From Mugil cephalus (taxonomy: Eukaryota > Chordata > Actinopteri > Mugiliformes > Mugilidae), in NCBI RefSeq assembly GCF_022458985.1, contig NC_061777.1, forward strand, positions 20,735,668 through 20,799,667: a stretch of 64,000 bases of DNA. The letters are read 5' to 3'. The translations under genes were made by a program, and so were the position numbers. The notes below the pieces were generated by a model. That model worked only from the letters and a program-made list of their open reading frames with translations. It was not told where the DNA came from and ran no database searches. Positions 34,001 to 46,489 of this stretch are shown in pieces (the stretch's first letter is position 1; every line of letters starts with the position of its first letter).

Positions 34001-37000
34001 GTTGGTAAATTCCCTGCTTGTTTTCCTGACCTTGATTTCTCTACTACACCTCCGTCCAAAAACTTCACCCCTCCTCTCTCCGTTCCTTCACCACACCCTG
34101 TCACTGTCTCTGTATCTCCAACTTCTGCTCATATATCCTCAACATCTTCACCATCTCCTGTCTCTCCACCAATGGACCCCTCTGGACTGGCCTTTGCTAG
34201 CACCAGCAGACTGTTGGAGACTGCACCAGCAGCCCAGAGAGTCAGCCCCCTCTCTATACAGCAACCCCCCGTAGTAGAACCTTCTCTGGACGAGGCTCTA
34301 GACAAGCTGCTAGCAATGAGTTTTCCACAAAATCATGCAACATCATATCTAGACGATCAACAGGTGAAGACGGAGGCGCAGTGTCTCGGCAGAGGAATGC
34401 AGGAGGTGCAGGAGGACTTTATTCTGCCCCTAGACAGGAACAGTGTGCTGCCGGACACTTTCACCAGCGCCACCAACACCATCACAGACGGCTCAGTAGA
34501 CGGAGGCACCGATGGGAACGGAGACCTGGACTGGGCTGACGAGGAACTGTCAATGTCCTTTCATGATGGACTGGATGGCACCATGACGCCATACACTGAG
34601 AGGTTGTACACAGATGGCAGCATGACCCCACTGACAGAGGCCAGCTGGATGGATGAGTCCATGACCCCGTCCTCATGCCCCGGGACCCCTGATGTTGCCC
34701 TGGACCTGCCCCTGATTCAGAGTCCCAATATAGACAGAGTCTCTGCTTCTGGACATGTATGCATTTCCACTCCTGCTTGACACAACACGAGCCAGTTTGC
34801 CTTTTTGTATTTATTTATTTGCTCTTGGCTGTGAGACATTTGCTTCTATATATGCTAGCCTCTGCTTCAAAGTCAATTGATTGATCAGTCAAATGACCTC
34901 ACATACCGCTGAAGTTTGTAAGACGGTTTTGTCACCTTTATGTGGCAGAGTTACTGCTGCAGACTGTTATGCAGAGGCTAGCTGAATGGACATGAACTAA
35001 TCAGAGTTTTTGCTTTGATTGTGCACTTTACTACTAACTGGCTGTTTGGTAGCACCAGCAATCAACATGGCACCGCCAGTTTTGTGTAAAGGATTCTAAT
35101 GCAGCTTCTGTTGTGAAGTGGTTGTGGCTGCCTGAGAGTCTGGGAGGAATGTCCATTTACAAGAGAGGCATATGACGTGAGCATGCAAGAAATACATGAA
35201 TTGTGACTACGCCCACTGAACTCCACTGCATCCTGGCATGTGTGATTTCTAAATAGTTTGTGAGACTCACCTGCTCCTCCAGAGCTCTGCTGCCAATGCT
35301 TAAGCTGCCGTATGGTTAAAGTGGACATATGATAAGATGCTTACCATTCCCTCTTAGATAAAGTCAGTGATTAGGCGCACAAAGGAGACTCCCAATGTTC
35401 ACCCCATGTACCGAGACGGTCATCTGCGCAGGAAGATGGGACCCGTCATTGTTAACAAGAACACTTCTCAGGACCGTCTCATAGAGGAGCTGCAGGGTAA
35501 GCTTGGGATTGGCCGCTCAGAGCGGCGGCGTAAACAGTCTGACGAATGGCTGACTGACGGTGTCATCATCACGTCCAAACCTCAGCGTTTCCGTCCTGAT
35601 TGGGGCAGCAGTGAGGTCGACAAGGTTGGCTTCAGTGTGCTCAAAAGATTTCCCAAGTTTTCCTCTTCCAATTATTTCACCTTTTCTATTTTTCTACACC
35701 TTCTCTCTCTGTCTCTTTGCCTCTCTGTTTCTTTCCCTTCTTTAGATCATAATCCCCCCTGAGTCTCCTGTCCCTGTGAGGAAGGTGCTCTCACCCGTCT
35801 CCCCCCCTACCCCTCGTCGACCCCCTGTTACAGAAGAACCTAAACAGCCGCTCATCCCAGTGCAGCTACCCCCTGTCCCAATACCCCCACCTCCTCCTCC
35901 GCCTCCCTCTCCCCCACCACAGCCTTCCCATATTCAGGAACCAATACCTGTTGCACCTATGCATATAATAAAACCCTCACCTCCACCAGCCCCAATTCAG
36001 GAGCCTCCTGCCCCCAAACCAGAGCCCCCTCCCCCTGTCCTTAATACCCCAACACGACCTCCACCGCCAGTGGAGACAGTTCCACTAGTTCCACCCAAAG
36101 TCCTGGTTTCTGTAGGCTGCCAAACAGAGTATGACCCCATCTTCTCCCCAATGCAGGCACGAATCTCCATCTCTTATTCCTCTATTATTTACACTTGTAA
36201 GAAACCCACCTGTGTTACGTTCTCAGATCTCCGTGTATATCAGACAACACATTTTCATGTTTAAACATTTCAGATTATGGCTCAAGGAAAAGGTGGAGTT
36301 CCTGGTGGGCCTCCAACACAGGTCAACAAGCTGGACAACATGCTCGGTAGCCTGAAGTCTGACCTCAACAAACTTGGGGTGCAGACGGTACCTAAGGGAA
36401 TGTGTGGTGCCTGCTGTAAGCCGATTGTTGGACAGGTGACATACTTATTGTATCCATCACACAAATACAGCATATAAACCTTCTAATATCTAATCTAATA
36501 ATTTCTGTACTGAATGAAGATCGGCTTCTCTGTTTGTTTAGGTGGTGACAGCCATGGGACGCACGTGGCACCCTGAACACTTTGTGTGCACTCACTGTCA
36601 AGAGGAGATCGGTTCCAGGAACTTTTTTGAGCGTGATGGTCAGCCCTACTGTGAGAAAGATTACCATCATCTGTTTTCCCCACGATGCTACTACTGCAAC
36701 GGGCCCATACTGGATGTGAGTCACTCCTCTTTGTGTGTTGTCTCTGTAAATTTCTAGAATAATCTGAATAATCTAGCCAAATTGTTGTCATGTCAATTCA
36801 GAAAGTTGTGACGGCGCTGGATAGGACATGGCATCCTGAGCACTTCTTCTGCGCTCAGTGCGGATCCTTCTTTGGGACAGAAGGTATTGTAATTTTCTTT
36901 TTTTGCAGTAATTTAAGACTGTGAACTTGAATTTGTACACATTTGTGTTAGTATTATATAGTGAATACACGTGTTTCTGTTTTTCCTGTGAAGGGTTTCA

Positions 37001-38680
37001 CGAAAAGGATGGAAAAGCCTACTGCAGGAAGGATTACTTTGACATGTTTGCACCGAAATGTGGAGGCTGTACTCGAGCGATTCTTGAGAATTACATCTCA
37101 GCTCTGAACAGTCTGTGGCATCCAGAGTGTTTTGTTTGCAGGGTTTGTATCGTGCTTCTTTTCATTTAATAGATCAGACTGGTAATACATCACCCAGAGT
37201 AGGCTCCCGTCACGGTGCCCGTTTTAGGGGTAAACAGTCCCTTGTGCTGCAAACAAACTCCAACTGTAGTTTAGATGAATAACGCTGTCAAAAATTGTTG
37301 GTTGCATCAGCAGTAAAACTAAGAATGCCAGGCAAGCTTTTGTGTAGAATATCTGTAAGTATGAGAGATCTGCTTGAAGACAAACACTAACTAGCTCCGT
37401 ATTACAGTATGACTACAGACAGACTTTGTGACTTTTTGAGCGTCTAATATATTAAACTTTTCCTTTTTAAACTTTTTGGTTTAATTTCACCATTTTATTC
37501 CTGCTGTGTTACGTACCAAAAAGCAGTTTCAAATTAAAAGCTGTCTAATCAGTAACCAGTAATGGAAGCTACATAAGGGAACTAAATAACTAAACATAAA
37601 TTGGGTTATCTACACTTTGTCTTTGGGCACAGTTTGAATGAAATGATTGACAACATGACAGAGACATCACTAATTAGACGCCTTCTCCATTAAACAGTTT
37701 TCACTTTAATTAATTTAATTTTAACACCTATAACATAGTGTCAGTGGCACGGATGCCTGCTAGTCACAGCACATAATACAACAGGACATAGACAGGAAGC
37801 CTGTATGCCCCATCTGCTTTGTAAATTTTTCTACAGTTGTGTGCTGCCTTGATTCTACAGTCTCCTGTAACCGATGTCAAGTAAAGAATAGGTAGTGAAG
37901 GGACCAGGTTCTGTGTGGGCCAGTGTTTTGGGCCCAGGTTAGACTGACTGGGCTAATATATAATGTAGTTCGGCCATTTATCAGAGCTCAGTGCCGTTGC
38001 TACATGATTACTGTTTGTAATCAGAGTGTGAAGTATATGTTTGTTTGTTTTGAACTGGATTATAACACCAGCTTGATGTAGGAAGACAGAAGAACGGCTG
38101 TGACTGAAGATAAGCCTGTCCTATGCGCCATAGATGTTCGGTAGCAGGCAGAGTGGACATACATTTATTTAACAGTGTGCTGAAGACATTCATAAACAAA
38201 TTGAACGGTCTAGTGTGAGTGTTAGTGGTTTCCAGAAGGGAACAAAGATGTGTTTTAAGATAAAACGTCTGTCTGATATCAAGTTTCTGTGTCTCATAGA
38301 GAAAGACAAAGAGTCCTGTTCCTGATGTATTTTTCAAATCCCCACCAAAGAGGAAGCGACTTTACTTCTGTGTGAGGATAAGAGTATTAAAATACACGGT
38401 CTGTGTCTTGCAGGAGTGCTTCACCCCTTTTGTTAATGGGAGTTTCTTTGAGCACAATGGGCAGCCCTTCTGTGAAGTGCACTACCACGAGCGCCGCGGC
38501 TCCCTCTGCGCCGGCTGTCAGAAGCCCATCACGGGACGCTGCATCACCGCCATGTCCAAGAAATTCCACCCGGAGCACTTTGTCTGCGCCTTCTGCCTGA
38601 AACAGCTCAACAAAGGCACCTTTAAAGAACAAAACGATAAACCTTACTGCCAGGGCTGCTTCATCAAGCTCTTCAGTTAG
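22071..38680 (+). CDS. pxn: Paxillin, focal-adhesion adaptor
   Basis: Scaffold at focal adhesions that binds FAK/PYK2, vinculin and parvin through LD motifs and membrane/cytoskeletal partners through LIM domains. Exons: 22071-22083, 31393-31625, 32220-32305, 32416-32552, 32625-32808, 33278-33392, cassettes 33518-34756, 35358-35624 and 35746-36156, then 36274-36435, 36542-36715, 36802-36883, 36994-37142 and 38414-38680. All junctions keep frame. Without the cassettes the product is 533 aa, with them 1172 aa. LD motifs: [14 protein letters not shown] (LD1), [13 protein letters not shown] (LD2), MLDELE (LD3), [13 protein letters not shown] (LD4) and [12 protein letters not shown] (LD5). Four LIM domains follow, with all expected Cys/His, ending CFIKLFS. 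The SH3-binding run [16 protein letters not shown] follows LD1. Intron 1 is 9.3 kb. Whether this is the a or b fish co-ortholog cannot be told here. Confidence 0.95.
22950..23360 (+). mobile_element. Tc1/mariner 5' fragment in pxn intron 1
   Basis: Matches the left half of the same Tc1-like family: gtaacactgattatctc, gtagcaagtgattttgtcct, gatgtgtctgatagaagcag, gtgggtcagagcgtca, ctgcagctcttgtcaggtgt and gagctactgtagctcaa. Heavily decayed, and ends without its transposase C-terminal half. Confidence 0.7.
23360..26520. other. pxn intron 1, middle part
   Basis: No gene seen. At about 25155-25480 a dispersed repeat starts with gtgcctataaaaaagtattc and includes attgcttttagaaattgaat and an A-rich run, phrases seen in a common fish DNA repeat. 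The rest is unique-looking intron sequence. Confidence 0.5.
26520..26745 (+). mobile_element. Tc1/mariner 3' fragment in pxn intron 1
   Basis: Right-hand end of the same Tc1-like family: ggaatggtttgaggaacaca, cgtggcctccaaattaccca, gctgttaacatcttggtccc, ataccacagcacatcttcag and caggtcagggctgttttggc. Same orientation as the left-half fragment 3.2 kb upstream, so the two may be halves of one insertion separated later. Confidence 0.7.
26746..31392. other. pxn intron 1, right part
   Basis: Non-coding. A (gga)n microsatellite occupies about 29466-29513 and a T run lies near 29263. Several open frames of 60-160 codons (for example 27333-27812 and 28405-28719) show no domain, no splice-consistent context and no resemblance to anything I know. 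I treat them as chance. Confidence 0.6.
31720..31792 (+). tRNA. tRNA-Lys(TTT)-like sequence in pxn intron 2, probably a pseudogene
   Basis: A 73-nt sequence with a clear tRNA layout: D-arm gctcaggtggtacagc, a perfect five-pair anticodon stem around loop CTTTTAA (anticodon TTT at 31753-31755), and a T loop starting TTCA. It closely follows vertebrate tRNA-Lys-TTT. Defects: acceptor pair 5-68 is A/C, pair 1-72 is G/T, one D-stem pair is C/C, and one T-stem pair is A/C. No CCA is encoded, and no terminator-like T run of four or more follows within the first 20 bases. It lies in the same strand as pxn. Confidence 0.65.
33518..36156 (+). CDS. pxn: Paxillin long-isoform cassette: three in-frame exons (639 codons)
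   Basis: Three consecutive exons inserted between the LD4 exon and the LD5 exon. 33518-34756 has 413 codons and is Ser/Pro/Thr-rich; 35358-35624 has 89 codons and is basic, with [13 protein letters not shown]; 35746-36156 has 137 codons, is very proline-rich and ends [15 protein letters not shown]. Every one is a multiple of three and starts and ends in phase 0, so all can be skipped. Tetrapod PXN is also annotated with very long isoforms, so the arrangement is likely conserved. The last exon uses a gc donor (atgcag|gcacga), since no in-phase gt is available. The first carries an extra LD-like motif ([11 protein letters not shown]) at 34286-34318. Confidence 0.75.
37143..38413. other. pxn: Last pxn intron
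   Basis: 1.27-kb intron between the exon ending the third LIM half (cag agg|gtttgt) and the final exon. AT-rich with no further feature seen. The donor gtttgt is weak but is the only one that keeps frame. Confidence 0.6.
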
Positions 38681-40335
38681 AGAGCGTCACCTTTGGGTCA
38701 GGGCTTCGATTAGGGTCTAAAGCCTTTTAGTGCAGGTAGAGTAAGAATGGATTTTGTTTGTTCAAAGGAAGTTTTTTTTCTGATGATGATGTTGGAAGTA
38801 TTTGTGGGTTGGGTATGTGCATGTGGTTGAAACAGCACACTGACTCTTCTAGACTTTTTCCTGTCTTTCAGAAATGTGCAGAAACCTTTTTAGACTGACA
38901 GCAGTTTATTTTTGAAGATTTTGTGGGTGTTGAGCTGATCAGTAAATGCAGACATATTTGCAATTCACAGTTCTAAACATGGGAATATTTGTTTCAAATT
39001 AACCCTGATGCAGAGAAGATGTAACTTTTTACAAAGGCAAAAAAACAAACAAAAAAAAAATGGTCAATCTTTTGTGTAACTGTTGATTGTTGATTGTGTT
39101 TTCATATCTTTTTAGAGGGTGGTGAATTATTACTGCACACATTGAAATTCATAAAATCCTCTTACTCACTGGTTGAGTGCGCCATTTTAAAAAATCATTT
39201 AACAGTGGACGATGGCTTTAAAATATATACAGTTGAACAGAACTCATGGGGATAACATGGACAGACCCATGTCTGTAAAAGAGTCTGCATTCACAATCAT
39301 TTACTTTGTGTGAAATGAATCTTTAGAATCAAAAACGCTCGTAGCTTTTACAAGTGAATCAAAATCTGAATCTCAACGCAAATCATGCGTGGATTTATAT
39401 GTTCCAGTTATTGTGAATGGAAAAGAATTCACTGTCTAATCATCCACCACTTTTACATTTTTGTGCTGCCAACGCATTCCTTGTCTTTTCACTGAAGAAA
39501 AGAGAAAAACAATCTGAAAACAGTCGTCTCGTACAGTGAAGTGAAACTGCACAAAGACATTGGGAGTATATTTTATGTCTCTTACACTACCATTACTGAG
39601 TTTTATTTCTTTGTAAATATCCATTGCAGCTACATTGTGAGGACGGCATGCTTAGGATGTTTAATAACCACTTATTCAAAGAAGGAGAAGACTGCTGGGA
39701 CGGCATAGCAAAGATATTTTTGCTGTCATTACTGTATTGAGAAGCTGATGAATGTTTATTACTTTTGAAAGAAGTACACGAAATCTGCCTGTGATATCTC
39801 AATAACTACGCAACTGTGGATTAACAACTTTGTATTTCACACGTGTTGCTTGGCTGCCTGTGCCCTTGTGTCAGTATCATGTCTAATAACACTGGCAAAT
39901 TCAGCAAATTACTGGTAGCAGCTCGATAGTCCAAGAGAGGCTGGCGGTCTGCTAGAATAGGTCGTAGGTTTTAGATGACTAGGTTCCCCTCAGCATCTGA
40001 TAAGCATCTACTGTATGAGCACCAGGTGGGGGGGCTGTACACGGTCGTTCACCAAGAGCAGCAGATATATTTGGCCTTTTTTTTTTTTTTCTTGTTCAGG
40101 GAATACCAGAGCCTTAAATCATTTCCTCACTCTATTTAAGATACCATGTAACAGTTGTCTTTTCAAATCAGTTTAGTAGAGTGTTATTTAACCAAAGCCA
40201 TGCCTTCTTTGAATTGTTGTGTCTGTTCACTATTGTTTTTGTTTTGTTTTTTCTTTTCACTTTGAATGTCAATAGATATGAATAGTGAAACTCCTCAATT
40301 CTAGTCTGATTACACAAATAAATTCTGTTTTGGTA
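38681..40335 (+). other. pxn: pxn 3'UTR with polyadenylation signal
   Basis: Long AT-rich tail typical of a 3'UTR. The likely signal is aataaa at 40317-40322, about 1.64 kb after the stop. Open frames on either strand here are short and without character. Confidence 0.55.
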
Positions 40336-40559
40336 TCAAAAAGTAATCCGTGGTCTCAATTTATGCTTTACCCTTTTATGAAAGCTTAAGGATGTGGTGA
40401 GGTTTTTTTTTAGAAAGCACATTGCACCTTTCAAACTTCAAAGAATACAAATAAGGAAGCTCATTATATGTTTGTAACTAAACTTCAGATTGGAACTATT
40501 TATACATTGGAGGGTACGTGTCACAAAAGTTTATTTTTGAAAGAAAAAAACAAAACAGA

Positions 40560-40734
40560 CCCAACTGGAGTATCTCCGGTACGCACCCTCTACCATGTGA
40601 TGGCGGTAGTGCAACAATCTAGTGAAACCTTTAGACAAAGAAGAAGAGTTCCTACTGGATTGGACCGCGACGTAGCACGTGACCAGGATCGTTAGACCCG
40701 GAAGAATGACAATTGTTTATTGCTGATGTTTCAG
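40560..40734 (+). promoter_or_regulatory. rnf181: rnf181 promoter and non-coding first exon
   Basis: Compact region with CpGs (gtacgcacc, ggaccgcgacgtagcacgtg) and an ETS-like ccggaaga. It is followed by a leader ending at the donor gtttcag|gtaagt (40734/40735). The next exon starts at 41288 after tttgcag, with the start codon at 41330. Confidence 0.5.
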
Positions 40735-41329
40735 GTAAGTCCATGGAAATGAGTCGATAATTTGCCATGAATTAACGTCACTTGTTGCTTTTATACATTG
40801 TGCGGGAGGTGTTTTATTTGTACAACCTCAAGAAAATCTAGTGTCGGGACTTCACCCGTAACCGTAAGTGTTAAAATATTATTTCATCTGTGAAACTTTC
40901 GAGGTTATGCTCGTTGCTTTGTGCTTGCCGTCACTAATTAACTAATTAACTAACTAAAACTAATAAAGTTTTAAAGCTTTTAAAATGAAATGGCAACAAA
41001 CCGTTTCAGTTCGTGTTGTTGTGTTGTATGTTGTAACGATTCGCTCCTGGGAGTTAAGTTGAAATTTTCAATAGTTTATTATATCTATTCATGAATATGA
41101 AATATAATTTATATGAATAATACATACAGTCGTGTCGCTGTGGTGTGCGTGTTTTCTGTTTCATGAAGAAGTGTCACATTTTTCTACATATTTCCTGTAG
41201 TGACAGTAAACTAATTATTGCTGTCAGTTAGGTGCGGATTTAGTTTTTGGACAAATTAGTGAACTGTAAACATCCACCTGTTTGCAGGTATCTTGATGCA
41301 GAGAGGACACAACCGGAGGCTGGACCAAA

Positions 41330-42205
41330 ATGGCATCCTACTTTGATGAACACAACTGTGAGCCCACCAACCCAGAGGAACAGTATCGCCAGAATGCACT
41401 GCTTGAACTGGCCAGGTGAGACTAAGCATAAATGATCCTCAATATAATGTTTGACTTTGGTCAGTGGCGTGTGGCGCTCTGACTGACTGTTGGTCTTTGT
41501 GCAAAGGTCTTTAATGCAAGGACTGGACTTGATCGACTCTGGGGTGTTTGACTTATCTGACTGGGACCAGCGGCTTCCTCCTCCAGCTGCCAAAACTGCT
41601 GTCCAGACCCTCACTGTGGTCATCATTTCTCCAGAACAAGCAGGTGAGCGACATTTACTGTAGCAAAACTTGTTTGATGATTGTCTAGCAAATGTAGGGG
41701 AAGAAATGAAAACTACGAACAGGCAGGGATCAGATATGCGTCAATACGAAGATGACCCATGAGGAGATTTAATGTGTTCTCACAGACAAAGGCCTCAAGT
41801 GTCCTGTGTGTTTGCTGGAGTTTGAGGAACAAGAGACTGTTCGTGAAATGCCTTGCAAACACCTTTTCCATTCAGGATGCATACTCCCCTGGTTGGGGAA
41901 GGTAAGTCTCGCAAATGTGAGATAAGTTTGAGTGACTACTTGAAAAATCTATTGAGTCTTTCACATTTTTTCCTTCGTAGACCAACTCCTGTCCGCTCTG
42001 CCGACTTGAATTACCCACTGACAATCCCGAGTACGAGGAGTTTAAAAAAGACAAGGTGAGTGTTTAGATACGGATCGTTTCGGTTGTTCCTCTTCTTCTT
42101 CAGTGGTGCTTCAGCTGAATAGTTGTTTATTTTTCTGTCATGTAGGAGAGAAGAAAACAGAGGGAGAACCGACTGGAGGATCTACATGGAGCCATGTACA
42201 CATGA
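41330..42205 (+). CDS. rnf181: E3 ubiquitin-protein ligase RNF181
   Basis: RING-H2 ubiquitin ligase, first described as a partner of platelet integrin alphaIIb. Coding exons 41330-41415, 41507-41643, 41786-41901, 41981-42055 and 42146-42205 splice in frame to 157 aa; human has 153. The N-terminus [18 protein letters not shown] is family-typical. The RING runs from about residue 80 to 120 with all eight ligands in C3H2C3 order (CPVC, then CKHLFHSGC, then CPLC), followed by the conserved [16 protein letters not shown] and a basic tail ending GAMYT. No defects. Confidence 0.96.
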
Positions 42206-42265
42206 CACAACGGTTCTGTGGTGCAAGTTTGTGACTTTTTAGTGAAAATTATAAAAAAAAAAAAA

Positions 42266-42271
42266 ATTAAA
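42266..42271 (+). terminator. rnf181: rnf181 polyadenylation signal (variant)
   Basis: attaaa inside an A-rich stretch about 60 bp after the stop. No canonical aataaa is nearer, so the assignment is tentative. Confidence 0.35.
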
Positions 42272-42367
42272 AAAAGTTTGACGAAATGTGTAAAGCTGCA
42301 TTCTCACCATTATGAGCAGAACATCATTTTAACCATGGGGAGGGCAACAAGTAAGAAATATTATATG

Positions 42368-42436
42368 GGGCGTTGTTTAGCTCACTGAGCAGAGCACCAA
42401 CCCCACGTGTTGAGACTATAGTCTTCGCTGCAGGCG
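42368..42436 (+). repeat. tRNA-like (SINE-type) fragment
   Basis: gttgtttagctcactgagca, then gagcacc, ccccacgtgttgagac and tatagtcttcgctgcaggcg resembles a widespread fish tRNA-like repeat of the form 'tagctcagtggttagagc...ctatagtcctcg'. It has an A-box-like start but no convincing cloverleaf. AT repeats follow (42440-42480). Confidence 0.45.
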
Positions 42437-42489
42437 AAAAATATATATTTAAATATATATATATATACATATATATTATACAGTATATT

Positions 42490-43985
42490 AGGAATATCTG
42501 GCATCTATAGTGTTTCCTAAGCAAGATAACAAAACTGTCAGGAAATGCTGGTAAATAGCCACAAGGCCAGCATCACATTTAAATAAGATCCACTCTTAGA
42601 AATAACAAATTCAGGCCTAATGTCTGTTTATCTGGTGTAGTTTCATGGCTAGAAATGAGGGTAACTATTGTAATGTGTGGCTACAACAATGAAGGTTTTT
42701 CTCAACTTCATTTGATATGGTGTGAATGCAGCACAAAAGACATATAAAATCTTATTTTGTTACTTTAGCTAGGATGAAAACATTTCAGGATGCTGTGGAC
42801 AGTTGCACCCTAAAGCACGTAGTCTCTTGATTCCATTTTATATAAATGTATGAGCTTAAAATGTACAAAACCAGCTGCATCTTTCTCAATTAATATGAAA
42901 TATTTATGAAAACTGTTTTCTTTCTGCATTTTTTTTTTTTTTTCAATCTGGATGCTTTTGTTTGGCAACTTAATTTGTATGGACAGATTCAGACATAAGT
43001 AGTAGCTGACATGGACATTATGGATTATATTTGTACAGAAAATGACATCTGTATTCCACTGAGCATGTTCATTTTAAAGCCTACTCCTGCAACTGTCTAA
43101 GTGTTGTTTTGTTTGTTTTCAGTTATTTTTGGGCAGGTTTGTGCCTTTATTGTGATACTTTGTTGTGGAGAGAGACAGGAAGTGATGGGATGAGAGAGGG
43201 GAAATGTCACACAGGGGTTGAGCAACAATACTGTCCTAAAACATGAAGTATATAAAGCACAGGCCGAGATAATTTGACTTATCAGTCCCCTGTTATTTTA
43301 CATTATGCATTTTTATGTTATCCCCTCTTTGCCTGGTAAATACCCACATACTGCAAACTCCACACTCCCACTGGAACACAGGCTCCCTAAACATCCGCTG
43401 TCTCCAATGGAATAATTTTTTTCCAGACTTAACAAAGACCCTCTGTTAACCACAGAAGACATTATACAACTGATTACGCTGTGTGAGTACTCTTCTTGCA
43501 GACTTAGCTGACCTCTGTGGGGGAAGGGGTGGAGATCCCTTCTGCAGCTAGTCCCGAGATGTTGTTTTGATATTTAAGATAGCATTCCCTCTCCTCTGAA
43601 GACAGAAGACGCATTAATCACTAAACCAGAATAGTCTGATTTGGTTCTGATGCATCAACATCACATGGCAACTCTTAATTATGACTTAAACCACCTCCAC
43701 AGTACAGCAGTAATCCATGTGGCCGTGTTTTAAGGGACCTTTGTTTAGCTTAGAATGAGAGTTTTATCAAGATGTAAATCTGACATTTTTCTGCTTAGCT
43801 AAGAAGTGACATGGAACGTAATGGTTTCTCCTTAATGCAAAGGGATGAGTATTCAGTTGGCTGCCACTAGAGGGCACTAAAATCCTACATACTGGACCTT
43901 TAAATAGTGTATTTTGCATTTTATAAGGACACAAAGATGTTATTTCTGGTGTTAAAGAAAAACCATCTGCTAATAATTTATCATT
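42490..43985. other. Spacer between rnf181 and tmem150a
   Basis: Convergent intergenic DNA without a gene. At about 43125-43225 a sequence like tttattgtgatactttgttg and gagagacaggaagtga resembles a common fish dispersed repeat. Another repeat-like phrase (ccactagagggcactaaa, then tactggacctttaa) lies near 43862-43905. Confidence 0.5.
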
Positions 43986-46489
<2,504 letters not shown>

